Positions 8,415 to 17,753 of a stretch of DNA of 64,000 nt are shown one piece after another; position 1 is the stretch's first letter, and each line of letters opens with the position of its first letter. The DNA lies in the NCBI RefSeq assembly GCF_947254095.1, contig NZ_CAMYBV010000008.1:1-64000 (forward strand). The letters are read 5' to 3'. The notes below the pieces were generated by a model, which was not told where the DNA came from, searched no databases, and worked only from the letters and a program-made list of their open reading frames with translations. Source of the DNA: an uncultured Mobiluncus sp. (GTDB lineage: Bacteria; Actinomycetota; Actinomycetes; Actinomycetales; Actinomycetaceae). A program made the position numbers and the translations under genes.

Positions 8415-10571
8415 ATGGATAACATCTATGCTCACGGAATCGCGCGCGTAGCCAGCGCGACTTTTACCATCCAGCTGGGAGACCCCCACGCCAATGCCCG
8501 CCAAATCGTCGAATTGGCTCGGGCTGCCGCCGCCCAACACGCCGCCCTGGTAGTGTTCCCCCAAGACTGCCTGACCGGCGTCACCCTCGGGGATTGGGGA
8601 GCGAACACCGCGGTCGCCAACGCCACCGTTTCGGCACTACAGTGGATTGCAACCCAGACCGCGGATTTGTCGATTGTGACCATCGTGGGGGCGCGCCTCG
8701 GCGGGGTGTCGCGAGCCGTGTCAATCTGGGGCGGAGAGGCTCACGATGACTTGGACCAGAGCTGGGGATTTTCGGCCACGAACCTGCCGGGCCTGCATAT
8801 TTTGCCGGTCGTCGGCTCGCTGAACCGGCTGGCCGTAGCCGACAATCCGGCTCCGGTGAGCTTTTATACCCGCAATTCTTTCGGCGCGGCCATGTCAGGT
8901 AATTCCTTGCCGACCGCCACCGTCATCGCCCACCTGGCCGCACCGGCGCACACGGTCGGCTCCACCCGTCACCTGCACCGCGCGGCTCGCACCCTCTCTC
9001 GTGACCTGCATCTGGCAGTCGTGCAAACGATTGGCTCCCACGGCGAGTCCTCCACCGACGGGGCTTACAGCGCCAGCGGATTTATAGCCGCCGATGGTCA
9101 GGTCCTAGCTGCGGAAACGCACCTGAGCAGTGCCGGTTTGACCCTGGTCGATATCGTGCTGCCGGAACTGGCACGGGCGGTGCGCTACACCGGCCCGGGC
9201 TATACCGAGCTGACCGGATACGGAAACTTCGAGGTGGCGCTGGATTTGGACACCGAGATTCCCCTGCTGGAGCCGCCCGCGCAGCGTCCCCTGGTCCCCG
9301 TGACGGACCGGCGCTACCGGGCTGACCTGCGCGAAGCCTTCGATATACAGCGCGACGCCCTGGTGCGGCGCTTGGAGGCGCTGGGGGATTCGAACATTGT
9401 CTTGGGGATTTCCGGCGGCCTGGACTCTACGCTGGCTCTGCTGGTCGCCACGGCAGCTAAAGCCACGCGCGACAGCGCGACAGCGCATGAGTCGGCGCGG
9501 CAAACGGCGGAGCCGAACCGCGAAAGCAACGATTTGCTTTCGCCGGCGGAGCACCTTGAAAACACCCGCGACAGCGCTTTAGCGCATGAGTCCGCGCGGC
9601 AGATGGCGGAGCCGAACCGCGAAAGCAACGATTGCGGGCCGGAAATCCTCACCTTTACCATGCCCGGCTTTGCCACCTCGGAACGCACGAAAGGCAACGC
9701 CCAAAAACTGGCCGACGCCATCGGGGTGGGCTGCGAACTTATCGACATTCGGCCTTCTGCGACCGAGATGTTGAAAACGATGGGGCACCCCGCCGGACAC
9801 GGCGAGGCGGTCTATGACGTCACGTTTGAGAACGTACAAGCCGGGCTGCGCAGTGATTACCTGTTCCGGCTGGCCAATCAGCGCCACGGATTCGTGCTGG
9901 GGACCGGGGATTTGTCCGAAAGTGCGCTGGGGTGGACGACTTATGGTGTCGGGGACCACATGAGCCACTATTCGGTGAACTGCGGCGTGCCCAAGTCGAT
10001 GATGCCCGATCTGATTCGCGAGGCGGCCGAGGTGCTCATCGAGCGCGAGTTGGTCGCCGACCCCGCGGGCTTGCTGGACACGGTGGAATCCATCATCGCC
10101 ACCGATGTCACCCCGGAGCTGATTCCGGATCACGAGAGCGGCGGGACGGCTCAACACCAGACCACCGAGGGGTCAATCGGGCCGTACCTGTTGCACGATT
10201 TCTTCCTGTACCACACGTTGCGCGGGGCCGGACCGGACCTGGTCGGGTTCCTGGCGCTGGCGGCGTTTACCAAACCCGAGGGGTGTACGTGTCAGGACAC
10301 CGCGGATAAGTGTCAGGACGCCGGGGACACGAAAGACTCCACAGACTGGTCAAACAAGGGCCGCTACTTTACCCGCGAGGAAGTGCTGAAATGGCTGGAA
10401 GTGTTTTACCGCCGCTTCCTGACCCAGCAATACAAGCGCTCTACCTCGGTCGATGGGCCGGTCATCTGGGAGGGCATGACGCTGTCACCCCGCGCTGGAT
10501 TCAACTTCCCCTCCGATTTGAACGCTGCCTGCGTAGACGCGGTACTGGCGAAACTCGATGGGTTACACTAG
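8415..10571 (+). CDS. nadE: NAD synthetase with degenerate glutaminase domain
   Basis: Makes NAD from deamido-NAD. The 718 residues follow the two-domain architecture: an N-terminal nitrilase-like glutaminase and a C-terminal synthetase. The synthetase half is intact: P-loop SGGLDST at 333-339, VYDVTFENVQAGLR, LGTGDLSESALGW, YGVGDHMSHY. The glutaminase half is not. The position of the catalytic Glu in the FPEL motif reads FPQD (Gln50), the loop with the catalytic Lys is missing, and the ICED segment with the nucleophile Cys is absent. Two 67-base repeats inside the gene add about 45 residues just after the P-loop helix. Probably works with free ammonia or an external donor. No strong ribosome site. 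Confidence 0.9.
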   Translation: MDNIYAHGIARVASATFTIQLGDPHANARQIVELARAAAAQHAALVVFPQDCLTGVTLGDWGANTAVANATVSALQWIATQTADLSIVTIVGARLGGVSRAVSIWGGEAHDDLDQSWGFSATNLPGLHILPVVGSLNRLAVADNPAPVSFYTRNSFGAAMSGNSLPTATVIAHLAAPAHTVGSTRHLHRAARTLSRDLHLAVVQTIGSHGESSTDGAYSASGFIAADGQVLAAETHLSSAGLTLVDIVLPELARAVRYTGPGYTELTGYGNFEVALDLDTEIPLLEPPAQRPLVPVTDRRYRADLREAFDIQRDALVRRLEALGDSNIVLGISGGLDSTLALLVATAAKATRDSATAHESARQTAEPNRESNDLLSPAEHLENTRDSALAHESARQMAEPNRESNDCGPEILTFTMPGFATSERTKGNAQKLADAIGVGCELIDIRPSATEMLKTMGHPAGHGEAVYDVTFENVQAGLRSDYLFRLANQRHGFVLGTGDLSESALGWTTYGVGDHMSHYSVNCGVPKSMMPDLIREAAEVLIERELVADPAGLLDTVESIIATDVTPELIPDHESGGTAQHQTTEGSIGPYLLHDFFLYHTLRGAGPDLVGFLALAAFTKPEGCTCQDTADKCQDAGDTKDSTDWSNKGRYFTREEVLKWLEVFYRRFLTQQYKRSTSVDGPVIWEGMTLSPRAGFNFPSDLNAACVDAVLAKLDGLH
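9468..9633 (+). repeat. In-frame tandem duplication inside nadE
   Basis: Two 67-base units at 9468-9534 and 9567-9633, offset by 99 bases (33 codons), differ at only about six positions. They encode TRDSATAHESARQTAEPNRE and TRDSALAHESARQMAEPNRE, each followed by SND. The insertion lies between the ATP-loop helix and the FTMPGF strand, where other NadE proteins have a turn of around ten residues. Confidence 0.9.
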
Positions 10572-10582
10572 GCAGCCACTAT

Positions 10583-11830
10583 CTAGCGATGGCGCAGGTA
10601 AAAGCGGACAGCGCGATAAATCAGCGGACGCAGCGGCAAGTCGAACTCACCCAATTTCTCAATGACCAGCGGTGAAAAGTGAGACTTAAACTTCATCAAA
10701 CCGTCGTCAAGCGTCCCTGAAACCCCGCCGATGGAGCAGTAGCGCGCCCCGCGCTCGAAAGCATCACTCATGGATTTGATGTAGATAAGGTCCTGCGCAG
10801 TGATTTTAGAATAGTGGCGGTTCATGCCGGCGTAGAGCATCTCAAAACCAGTACCGTAAAGCACCGAAAGACACCCCGCCAGGGGAACAGGGGATTTGTC
10901 CACGTGCGAGCGCTCGGTGACGAACTCCAGGTTTTTGCGACTAGAGGCGATCTGCTGGGTGTATTCGCGACGCTTCTGGGTTGCGTTATCGGCCAAAGAT
11001 TTCAAAGATTCCTCCGCCTTGGATATCTTCGCGCGGTAATTGTCGGCTGCCTCGTCCAAATCGAGGTAGGCCATCCACAGCGAAGCCCTCTGGCCATAAA
11101 TGCGCATCAAGCTCTCGAAGTATTCCCCCGAACGCAGGTGAATTCCCTTGTCCTGCTCGGTGTGAGAAATCACGTCGAGGAAATCTGGAAGCGCCTCCGG
11201 GCCAACCTGGCGCACCTGCACAAAGCGAGACTCGGCATCTTTGACGAAACGCCGGGTGCGCTTGGGCACCACCTCCAAAAGCGTCTTACCCTCCGGCGGA
11301 CACATCGTGGCCGTGGTGTAGCGCGGCTGCAGGGTTTCGTGCATGACCTTCGGGAATCCCTGGTGGCGGAAGCCCTGGTCCTCGAAGCGCGCAAGTACCT
11401 GCAAAGCCCCAGGGTTGCGGGCGGAAGGGTCGTCGCTCATTTCTTCCAGGGGTTTGGCTTGCAAGGCTACGGGAGGGTCAACCTTGATAAAAGCAGCTTT
11501 TGCGCGTTTCGCGGAGCGGCGCAGCTCCCGGAGGTAGACCTGAAGCAGGTCAGGGGCACCAGGCTCCGGTTGGCCGTAGTCCATAATCGGGCCGTGCGGC
11601 AGATACCACATGGTGTAGCCGAGTTTTAGCGGGCGAATCAACACCAGTCCCGCAACAAGTATCCGACCGGAGGTGTCTCGCAGGGCCGTCAGACGGTGGC
11701 CCCAGGTGTTTTTCACCTTGGCCCAATCTGCAGACTGCAGTAGGTTGCAGTTCGGCTGGGCGGTGACGAAAGCGTCGTATTCCGCCGGATCGACGTGGTT
11801 ATCAAAGACAAACTGTTCTGAGGCACTCAC
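10583..11830 (-). CDS. FemAB-family peptidyltransferase
   Basis: A 415-residue protein of the FemA/FemB/MurM type, which uses aminoacyl-tRNA to add residues to lipid II side chains on the inner face of the membrane. Seen: an N-terminal segment with NLLQSADWAKVK and WYLPHGPIMDY, a central charged helical arm (about residues 265-310), and a C-terminal acetyltransferase-like half with LYGTGFEMLYAGMNRHY and CSIGGVSG. GTG start with no clear ribosome site. Its 3' end is 12 bases from that of nadE. The exact residue added cannot be told. Confidence 0.85.
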   Translation of the reverse strand: MSASEQFVFDNHVDPAEYDAFVTAQPNCNLLQSADWAKVKNTWGHRLTALRDTSGRILVAGLVLIRPLKLGYTMWYLPHGPIMDYGQPEPGAPDLLQVYLRELRRSAKRAKAAFIKVDPPVALQAKPLEEMSDDPSARNPGALQVLARFEDQGFRHQGFPKVMHETLQPRYTTATMCPPEGKTLLEVVPKRTRRFVKDAESRFVQVRQVGPEALPDFLDVISHTEQDKGIHLRSGEYFESLMRIYGQRASLWMAYLDLDEAADNYRAKISKAEESLKSLADNATQKRREYTQQIASSRKNLEFVTERSHVDKSPVPLAGCLSVLYGTGFEMLYAGMNRHYSKITAQDLIYIKSMSDAFERGARYCSIGGVSGTLDDGLMKFKSHFSPLVIEKLGEFDLPLRPLIYRAVRFYLRHR

Positions 11831-11900
11831 AAGTCTAAGTTTAGCCGTTATGCCAAATTTCGCTATAAAGTACGTATTAGTAACGGCTTAGTTGTCGTCA

Positions 11901-12042
11901 GTCGCAAGGTTCTGTGCGACGTCAAGGAGCGAAGGCGGGGTTACTCAGCAGGAGACTAGGGGGTGTGCTTCCCCTCCATCGGAGAGGAAGCGAGGGGGGT
12001 CCGTGCCCCCTCGGTCTCCCGCGAGAATCCCGCGAGCGACGA
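11901..12042. repeat. Diverged third copy of the structured repeat
   Basis: Between gdhA and the FemAB gene. It shares an ordered set of short motifs with the 243-bp repeat: ACTCAGC, GGGGGTG, GCGAGGGGG, CCCCCT, CGCGAG and GCGAGCGACGA. The sequences between them differ but still pair: CGGGGTT/AATCCCG, GGAGAC/GTCTCC and GCTTCCCCTCC/GGAGAGGAAGC (one mismatch). The 5' part is reduced to a GTCGCA/TGCGAC hairpin. Conserved pairing with changed sequence suggests a structured RNA; the transcribed strand is undecided. Confidence 0.55.
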
Positions 12043-12068
12043 TGATGCCGCTAAAAATCCTTGAAGGA

Positions 12069-13409
12069 CTAGATAACCCCGTGAGCCAGCATGGCGTCAG
12101 CAACGCGGCGGAAACCGGTGATGTTCGCACCGTAAACGTAGTCGCCGGGCTTGCCGTAATCCTCCGCGGTCGCCAAGCAGTCGGTGTGAATGTCGCGCAT
12201 CATGGCTTCCAAACGTTCCTCGGCATACTCAAAAGACCAGTGAGAACGCGAGGCGTTCTGTTCCATCTCGAAGGCGGAAGTCCCCACGCCACCGGCGTTA
12301 GCGGCCTTGCCCGGAGCGTAGGAAACGCCGGGCGCAGCCTGGAAGATGTCAATGGCCTCGGGAGTCGAGGGCATATTCGCGCCCTCCACCACATACTTGC
12401 AGCCGTTCTTAACCAAGGTCCGAGCGTCGTTTTCATCGATTTCGTTTTGAGTCGCGGCAGGCAGAGCCACATCCACGGGAATGGCCCAAACCCGACCGGA
12501 ATCGTGGAACTCCGCACTGGGACGCTGCGCGGCATAATCAGAAACCCGACCGCGGCGCTGTTCCTTAATCTCTTTGAGCAAATCCAGGTCGATGCCTTCC
12601 CTGTCATACACCCAGCCGTTGGAATCCGAACAGGTCACCGGCTTAGCACCGAGCTGCTGGGCTTTTTCGATGGCGTAGATTGCCACGTTGCCCGAACCGG
12701 AAACCGCGCAGGTCCGGCCTTCCAGGGATTCGCCCCGATCCTCGGCCATGAAGCGGGCGAACATGACCTGGCCGTAGCCGGTGGCTTCGGTACGGACCAG
12801 AGAACCGCCCCAGCCCAAACCTTTTCCGGTCAATACGCCGGCCTCGTGCACGCCGGTCAGACGCTTGTACTGACCGAACAGGTAGCCAATCTCGCGGCCT
12901 CCCACACCGATGTCACCTGCAGGGACGTCGGTCTTATCGCCGATGTGACGGTAGAGCTCGGTCATGAAGGACTGGCAGAACAGCATGACTTCGTTATCTG
13001 ACTTGCCGTGCGGGTCGAAGTCTGAACCGCCCTTGCCGCCGCCGATGCCCTGGTTCGTCAAGGCGTTCTTAAAGATTTGCTCGAACCCCAGGAACTTGAT
13101 GATGTTGCGGTTCACCGACTTGTGGAAACGCAAGCCGCCCTTGTACGGGCCGAGCGCACTGTTGAACTCCACGCGATAGCCGCGGTTAACCTGGACATCG
13201 CCGTGGTCATCAACCCAGGGAACGCGGAAAATAATCTGGCGTTCCGGCTCGGTCAGACGCTCCAACAGGCCGTAATCAGCGTATTCGGGGTGCCGTTCGA
13301 TAATCGGATCCAGCGAGATGAGTACCTCGGTCAAGGCCTGGAGGAACTCCGGTTCGCCGGGGTTACGATGATCAGTTTCTTGTAATACTTTTTCTAGTTT
13401 AGGATGCAT
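12069..13409 (-). CDS. gdhA: Glutamate dehydrogenase, NADP type
   Basis: Reductive amination of 2-oxoglutarate to glutamate (hexameric class, 446 residues). Conserved parts: GPYKGGLRFHKSVN, the glycine-rich GGGKGGSDFDPHGKS around the substrate Lys, the PAGDIGVGGREIGYL segment and the Rossmann GSGNVA. The ATG at 13409 is preceded by AAAGGAGCG; the longer frame reaching 13688 runs through the ahpC terminator and is rejected. Confidence 0.96.
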   Translation of the reverse strand: MHPKLEKVLQETDHRNPGEPEFLQALTEVLISLDPIIERHPEYADYGLLERLTEPERQIIFRVPWVDDHGDVQVNRGYRVEFNSALGPYKGGLRFHKSVNRNIIKFLGFEQIFKNALTNQGIGGGKGGSDFDPHGKSDNEVMLFCQSFMTELYRHIGDKTDVPAGDIGVGGREIGYLFGQYKRLTGVHEAGVLTGKGLGWGGSLVRTEATGYGQVMFARFMAEDRGESLEGRTCAVSGSGNVAIYAIEKAQQLGAKPVTCSDSNGWVYDREGIDLDLLKEIKEQRRGRVSDYAAQRPSAEFHDSGRVWAIPVDVALPAATQNEIDENDARTLVKNGCKYVVEGANMPSTPEAIDIFQAAPGVSYAPGKAANAGGVGTSAFEMEQNASRSHWSFEYAEERLEAMMRDIHTDCLATAEDYGKPGDYVYGANITGFRRVADAMLAHGVI

Positions 13410-13558
13410 GAGTTTACGCTCCTTTGGTTTAAATAATTTTGTTGCGCCAAATATACCACCTGTCTCACTTGACAAAAGAATCGTTCCGCATCTTGGACGG
13501 GTTCCGCGACGTTCCGGGGCTGGCCGCACCACCGCCCTTGTGAACGCCACAATGACCC

Positions 13559-13597
13559 AAAAAAGTGACCGGGAAACCTGGTGAGGTTCCCCGGTCA
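13559..13597 (-). terminator. Terminator of ahpC
   Basis: A 13-bp stem (13566-13578 with 13585-13597, one mismatch) with a six-base loop. On the minus strand it is followed by T6 (13559-13564). A strong intrinsic terminator just after the ahpC stop. Confidence 0.9.
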
Positions 13598-13614
13598 TGA
13601 AGATGAAGACAGAA

Positions 13615-14217
13615 TCAGATGGACAGCGACACCAAGTTCGTGGCTGCTTTGAACACATCGAGAGTCGGTTCGCCCGGATGCCACCCACAAGAGGTCAAGC
13701 CGCCGGACTGCAGGGCGTCGAGCTGACGCACCAGCTCCTCAGCGTTACGCCCGACCGAACCGTCGTCGACCGAGACGAAACGCACCCGATTATCGGGGTC
13801 GACCAGGAACGACGCGCGGTCACACACGCCCTCGCGATTCAACACCCCGACCGCTTTCACAAAGTCATAAGTCAGGTCGCTGGCCAGCGGGAACGGCACG
13901 TTTTTCAGCAGCTCGTCCTTGGAGCGCCAAGCCAGGTGGACGTACTCGGAGTCAGTGTTCACCGCCACCACGTCACAGTGGCGTTCCTGCAGGTCTTCGT
14001 ACACTCCGGCGATTCCGGCCAGCTCGGTGGGGCAGACAAAAGTGAAGTCCTTGGGCCACATGATAAACAGGCGCCACTGACCCTCCGGCACGTCAGCGGA
14101 GCGCACCCGAGTGAAGTAGTCTTCTTCCTTGTTCACGGGCAGCTCAGAGAGTACACCGCCCACTACGGCCTGAAAGTCGTACTCCGGAAACTCATCACCA
14201 ATAGTCAAAATCGCCAT
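13615..14217 (-). CDS. ahpC: Alkyl hydroperoxide reductase C-type peroxiredoxin
   Basis: Two-Cys peroxiredoxin of 200 residues that reduces peroxides. The peroxidatic Cys is in DFTFVCPTE, and the resolving Cys is in LTSCGWHPGE near the C-terminus. GAGGAGAG precedes the ATG. Monocistronic by its own terminator. No ahpD or ahpF is nearby, so the electron donor is not evident here. Confidence 0.93.
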   Translation of the reverse strand: MAILTIGDEFPEYDFQAVVGGVLSELPVNKEEDYFTRVRSADVPEGQWRLFIMWPKDFTFVCPTELAGIAGVYEDLQERHCDVVAVNTDSEYVHLAWRSKDELLKNVPFPLASDLTYDFVKAVGVLNREGVCDRASFLVDPDNRVRFVSVDDGSVGRNAEELVRQLDALQSGGLTSCGWHPGEPTLDVFKAATNLVSLSI

Positions 14218-14326
14218 CGTTTATCTCTCCTCTGGGCTTAGAGTCAGCACGAACCGCTGACTTGGTAATTGTATGTGAAAGCCGTACCATATGCAGGCTT
14301 ATGCGGTCATAGCCCCTCGGCGCGGC

Positions 14327-16657
14327 TCAGTCAAACAGATTGGGCAAGACCTGGGCGCTGGCGTCGACCAGTTCCCTGACCGAGAAACGCACTTCGCCCT
14401 GCGAAAGGGTCATCGACAGGTCGGACCCGCCACTTTCGCCAATCTGCCACACGCCGACACCGGCCGCCTCGGCCCAGTGGCACACCGCGTCTATCTGATC
14501 CTCGCGAACACAAGCCACGGCTCGCGCCTGAGTTTCGCTGAACAGTAGCGCGGTGGCGCCCAGCCCGGTTTCGGCCTCCAGCCGGCGCAAATCCAGGCGC
14601 GCCCCGGTTTCGAAACGGCACGCCATATCCACCAGGGCTTGCGCTAAACCGCCGTTCGAGAGGTCGTGCGCCCCCAGGTGAGACCCACGTTTCGCGCCGG
14701 CAATCAGAATCTCTCCCAAGGCCTGTTCCGCGGCAAAATCCACCACCGGCGGCTGCCCCCCGAAATGACCGTGGAACCGGGCCCACGCCGAACCGTCCAG
14801 CTCCGCGGCCGTTTTGGCGCCAAACAGCAGAATCGGCTGCCCCTGGCCCACAAAACCAGCGGGCACCACCCGCGTCACCGAGTCCATCAGACCCAGCATC
14901 CCCACCACCGGGGTCGGGTTGATGGAAGAATCCGGCTGGCTCATCGTGTCTCCTGACGAGTTGTAGAGCGACACGTTACCGCCGGTCACCGGCACTTTCA
15001 GGGTGACGCAGCCGTCCGCGAGGCCCGTCATCGCCGTCACCAGCTGCCACATCGCGTCCGGATCCTCGGGATTCCCAAAGTTCAGGCAGTCCGTAATCGC
15101 CACCGGACGCGCCCCGACCACGCAGACGTTGCGGTAAGCCTCCGCCAGCGCCTGCTGCGCCCCGACGTAAGGATCGAGTTTCGTGTACCACCCGTTCGCG
15201 TCCGTCGACAGCGCCACCCCGCGCCCGGTCTCTTCGACCACGCGAATGACCCCGGCATCATCAGGCTGGGACAGGGCGGTGTTGCCGCGCACGTAACGGT
15301 CATATTGGTCGGTCACCCAAGACTTTGCTGCCGCGTTCGGGCTGGTCACGCACACGTCAAGGATTTCTTGGCGCAGTTTCGCCACGTCGGTGTCCCCCGG
15401 CATTGCCAGTTCGTCACGCGCCATCGCTTCCAGCACCGTGTTTGCGTTCAAGGCGTCTTGCCAAGCCGGTTTCGCATAAGGCCGGTCATACACGGGCGAA
15501 TCAATGGCGACAGTTTTCGGGTCCACGTCCACGATGCGTTGGCCGTGATGGTCCACGGTCAAGCGTCCGTCCCCGGTCACCGTGCCAATCACGGCGTATT
15601 CCACGTCCCACTTGCGGACAATGTCCTCAAACTCGCTGAGGTGGCTCTGGGAGACGATGGCCATCATGCGTTCCTGGGATTCGCTCATGAGGATTTCCCC
15701 AGCGGTCAGAGTCGGGTCGCGCAACAGGACTTTCTCTAGGTCCACATGCATTCCCGAGTCTCCGTTGGCGGCCAGTTCCGAGGTCGCGCAGGAAATCCCC
15801 GCTGCGCCGAGGTCTTGAATCGCCTCCACCACGCCGGCTTCAAACAGATCTAAACAGCATTCAATCAGGACTTTTTCCATGAACGGGTCGCCGACCTGGA
15901 CACTGGGACGCTTCGTGGGCATTCCGTCCTCGAAAGACTCGGACGCGAGGATGGAGGCTCCGCCGATGCCGTCCCCGCCAGTACGCGCCCCGAACAGCAC
16001 TACGTGGTTACCCACGCCGGTCGCGTTCGCCAGGTGAATGTCCTGGTGACGCAGCACCCCCACGCACAAGGCGTTGACCAGCGGGTTTCCTTGGTAGCTG
16101 GGGTCGAACTCGGTTTCGCCGCCGATGTTGGGCAGTCCCAGGCAGTTGCCGTAGCCGCCCACGCCCGCGACCACGCCGTGCACCACGCGAGCCGTGTCGG
16201 GGTGGTCTACTGACCCGAAACGCAGCTGGTCCATGACCGCCACCGGGCGCGCGCCCATCGCCATGATGTCACGCACGATACCGCCCACCCCGGTGGCAGC
16301 GCCCTGATACGGCTCCACAAAAGAGGGGTGGTTGTGTGACTCGACCTTGAACGTCACCGCGTAGTCGTCCCCGATGTCGACCACCCCCGCGTTTTGGCCC
16401 ATGCCGACCAGCAGGTGTTTCTTCATTTCCGCGGTGGTCTTCGCGCCGAACTGTTCTTTCAGGTGCTTTTTTGAGGATTTATACGAGCAGTGCTCGGACC
16501 ACATGACGGAATACATCGCCAGTTCCGCCGCGGTGGGTCGGCGTCCCAGAATCTCTTTGATATGCGCGTATTCCCCGTCTTTCAGCCCTAAAGCCCGGTA
16601 ATCTTGCGGCTCGTCGGGGGTCTGTTGGGCATTTTCAACAGTGTCATAAGTCGTCAT
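14327..16657 (-). CDS. purL: Phosphoribosylformylglycinamidine synthase subunit PurL
   Basis: Small-type PurL (776 residues), the ATP-using subunit that converts FGAR to FGAM with ammonia from PurQ and help from PurS. Family features: SEHCSYKSSKKHL near the N-terminus, the GGIVRDIMAMGARP segment, and a second half repeating the fold with VTGGNVSLYN and GAHDLSNGGLAQAL. AGGAAACC lies before the ATG. Last gene of purC-purS-purQ-purL; 73 bases after purQ. Confidence 0.97.
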   Translation of the reverse strand: MTTYDTVENAQQTPDEPQDYRALGLKDGEYAHIKEILGRRPTAAELAMYSVMWSEHCSYKSSKKHLKEQFGAKTTAEMKKHLLVGMGQNAGVVDIGDDYAVTFKVESHNHPSFVEPYQGAATGVGGIVRDIMAMGARPVAVMDQLRFGSVDHPDTARVVHGVVAGVGGYGNCLGLPNIGGETEFDPSYQGNPLVNALCVGVLRHQDIHLANATGVGNHVVLFGARTGGDGIGGASILASESFEDGMPTKRPSVQVGDPFMEKVLIECCLDLFEAGVVEAIQDLGAAGISCATSELAANGDSGMHVDLEKVLLRDPTLTAGEILMSESQERMMAIVSQSHLSEFEDIVRKWDVEYAVIGTVTGDGRLTVDHHGQRIVDVDPKTVAIDSPVYDRPYAKPAWQDALNANTVLEAMARDELAMPGDTDVAKLRQEILDVCVTSPNAAAKSWVTDQYDRYVRGNTALSQPDDAGVIRVVEETGRGVALSTDANGWYTKLDPYVGAQQALAEAYRNVCVVGARPVAITDCLNFGNPEDPDAMWQLVTAMTGLADGCVTLKVPVTGGNVSLYNSSGDTMSQPDSSINPTPVVGMLGLMDSVTRVVPAGFVGQGQPILLFGAKTAAELDGSAWARFHGHFGGQPPVVDFAAEQALGEILIAGAKRGSHLGAHDLSNGGLAQALVDMACRFETGARLDLRRLEAETGLGATALLFSETQARAVACVREDQIDAVCHWAEAAGVGVWQIGESGGSDLSMTLSQGEVRFSVRELVDASAQVLPNLFD

Positions 16658-16730
16658 GAGTGGTTTCCTTTATTAGTTGATTAGGGTTTGGCGGTGCGGT
16701 TTTCTAAGGATCCTCACACCGCGCCTTCGC

Positions 16731-17435
16731 TTAGACCAGCACTGAGCTAATGGCGGAAGTAAAGAACTTGAGACCGTCAGTGCCGGTCCGATTATCCTGG
16801 CCGGGAGTGGAGCCGAAACCCGGCTCCACCGCGTGCTCCGGGTGCGGCATCAAGCCGACCACGTTACCTTGTGCATTCGTAATTCCGGCGATGTCGTTCA
16901 ACGAACCGTTGGGGTTGCCCAACGGACCGGCGTAGCGGAACACGACCTGGCCTTCGCCCTCGAGACGCTCCACAGTGTGCGGGTCAGCGCGGAAATTGCC
17001 CTCCCCGTTTTTCAGAGGAATAAGGATTTCTTCGCCCGCGCTAAAAGCGCTGGTCCAAGCCGTGTGATTGTTTTCGACTCGCAGCACCTGGTCGCGGCAG
17101 ATGAACTTTTTATGCTCGTTACGCATCAGGGCTCCATCCAGCAGGTGCGCTTCAGTCAGCACCTGAAACCCGTTGCAAATCCCCAACACCGGCATACCCC
17201 GACCGGCGGCCTCGACGACTGACTCCATCACCGGGGCAAAACGCGCAATCGCGCCGCACCGCAAATAGTCCCCGTACGAAAACCCGCCCGCCAAGACGAT
17301 GGCGTCAACCCCGTGCAAGTCCGCGTCCTGGTGCCACAACCGAACCGGCGTGGCTCCAGCCAAACGCACCGCCCGGCGCGCGTCCTGGTCGTCGAGGGTC
17401 CCCGGGAACGTCACGACCCCAACTTTTGCGCTCAT
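16731..17435 (-). CDS. purQ: FGAM synthase glutaminase subunit PurQ
   Basis: Class I glutamine amidotransferase, 234 residues, supplying ammonia to PurL. Nucleophile Cys in VLGICNGFQVL; the catalytic His is in LMPHPEHAVEP. The start ATG overlaps the purS stop by four bases (ATGA), so translation is probably coupled. Confidence 0.97.
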   Translation of the reverse strand: MSAKVGVVTFPGTLDDQDARRAVRLAGATPVRLWHQDADLHGVDAIVLAGGFSYGDYLRCGAIARFAPVMESVVEAAGRGMPVLGICNGFQVLTEAHLLDGALMRNEHKKFICRDQVLRVENNHTAWTSAFSAGEEILIPLKNGEGNFRADPHTVERLEGEGQVVFRYAGPLGNPNGSLNDIAGITNAQGNVVGLMPHPEHAVEPGFGSTPGQDNRTGTDGLKFFTSAISSVLV

Positions 17436-17692
17436 GCTTGCGCCTCCGTGACGGCTTTGACAGCCACAACGTCCTCGATAATCGGGTTGGACAGCAGGGT
17501 TTGCGCAGCCTGGCGAGCCGCTTCAAGGTCCGCTTCGGTTACGTCACCGGCGGTGTCCAAGGTGAAGCGTTTGCCCTGGCGCACGTCCACAAAGTTGTCG
17601 ATTCCCAGTCGCGCCAGCGAGCCTTTAATGGCTTTGCCCTGCGGGTCGAGAATCTCTGGTTTCACCATAACCTCAACAACGATTTTTCCCAT
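17432..17692 (-). CDS. purS: FGAM synthase subunit PurS
   Basis: An 86-residue small subunit that bridges PurL and PurQ. Typical start GKIVVEVMVKPEILDPQGKA followed by a DVRQGKRF core. The ATG at 17692 follows AAGGAAG; the frame extends 16 codons upstream but without a good site. Followed by purQ with a four-base overlap. Confidence 0.95.
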   Translation of the reverse strand: MGKIVVEVMVKPEILDPQGKAIKGSLARLGIDNFVDVRQGKRFTLDTAGDVTEADLEAARQAAQTLLSNPIIEDVVAVKAVTEAQA

Positions 17693-17753
17693 TTTTCTTC
17701 CTTTTTTCCGTGGATAGGGAGCTTTCCGGGGTTCCGGCAAGCGTTTCAGAGTT

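Noticed and set aside
13410..13688. Upstream extension of the gdhA frame
   Set aside because: It crosses the ahpC terminator and part of ahpC; the ATG at 13409 has a strong ribosome site and gives the normal length.
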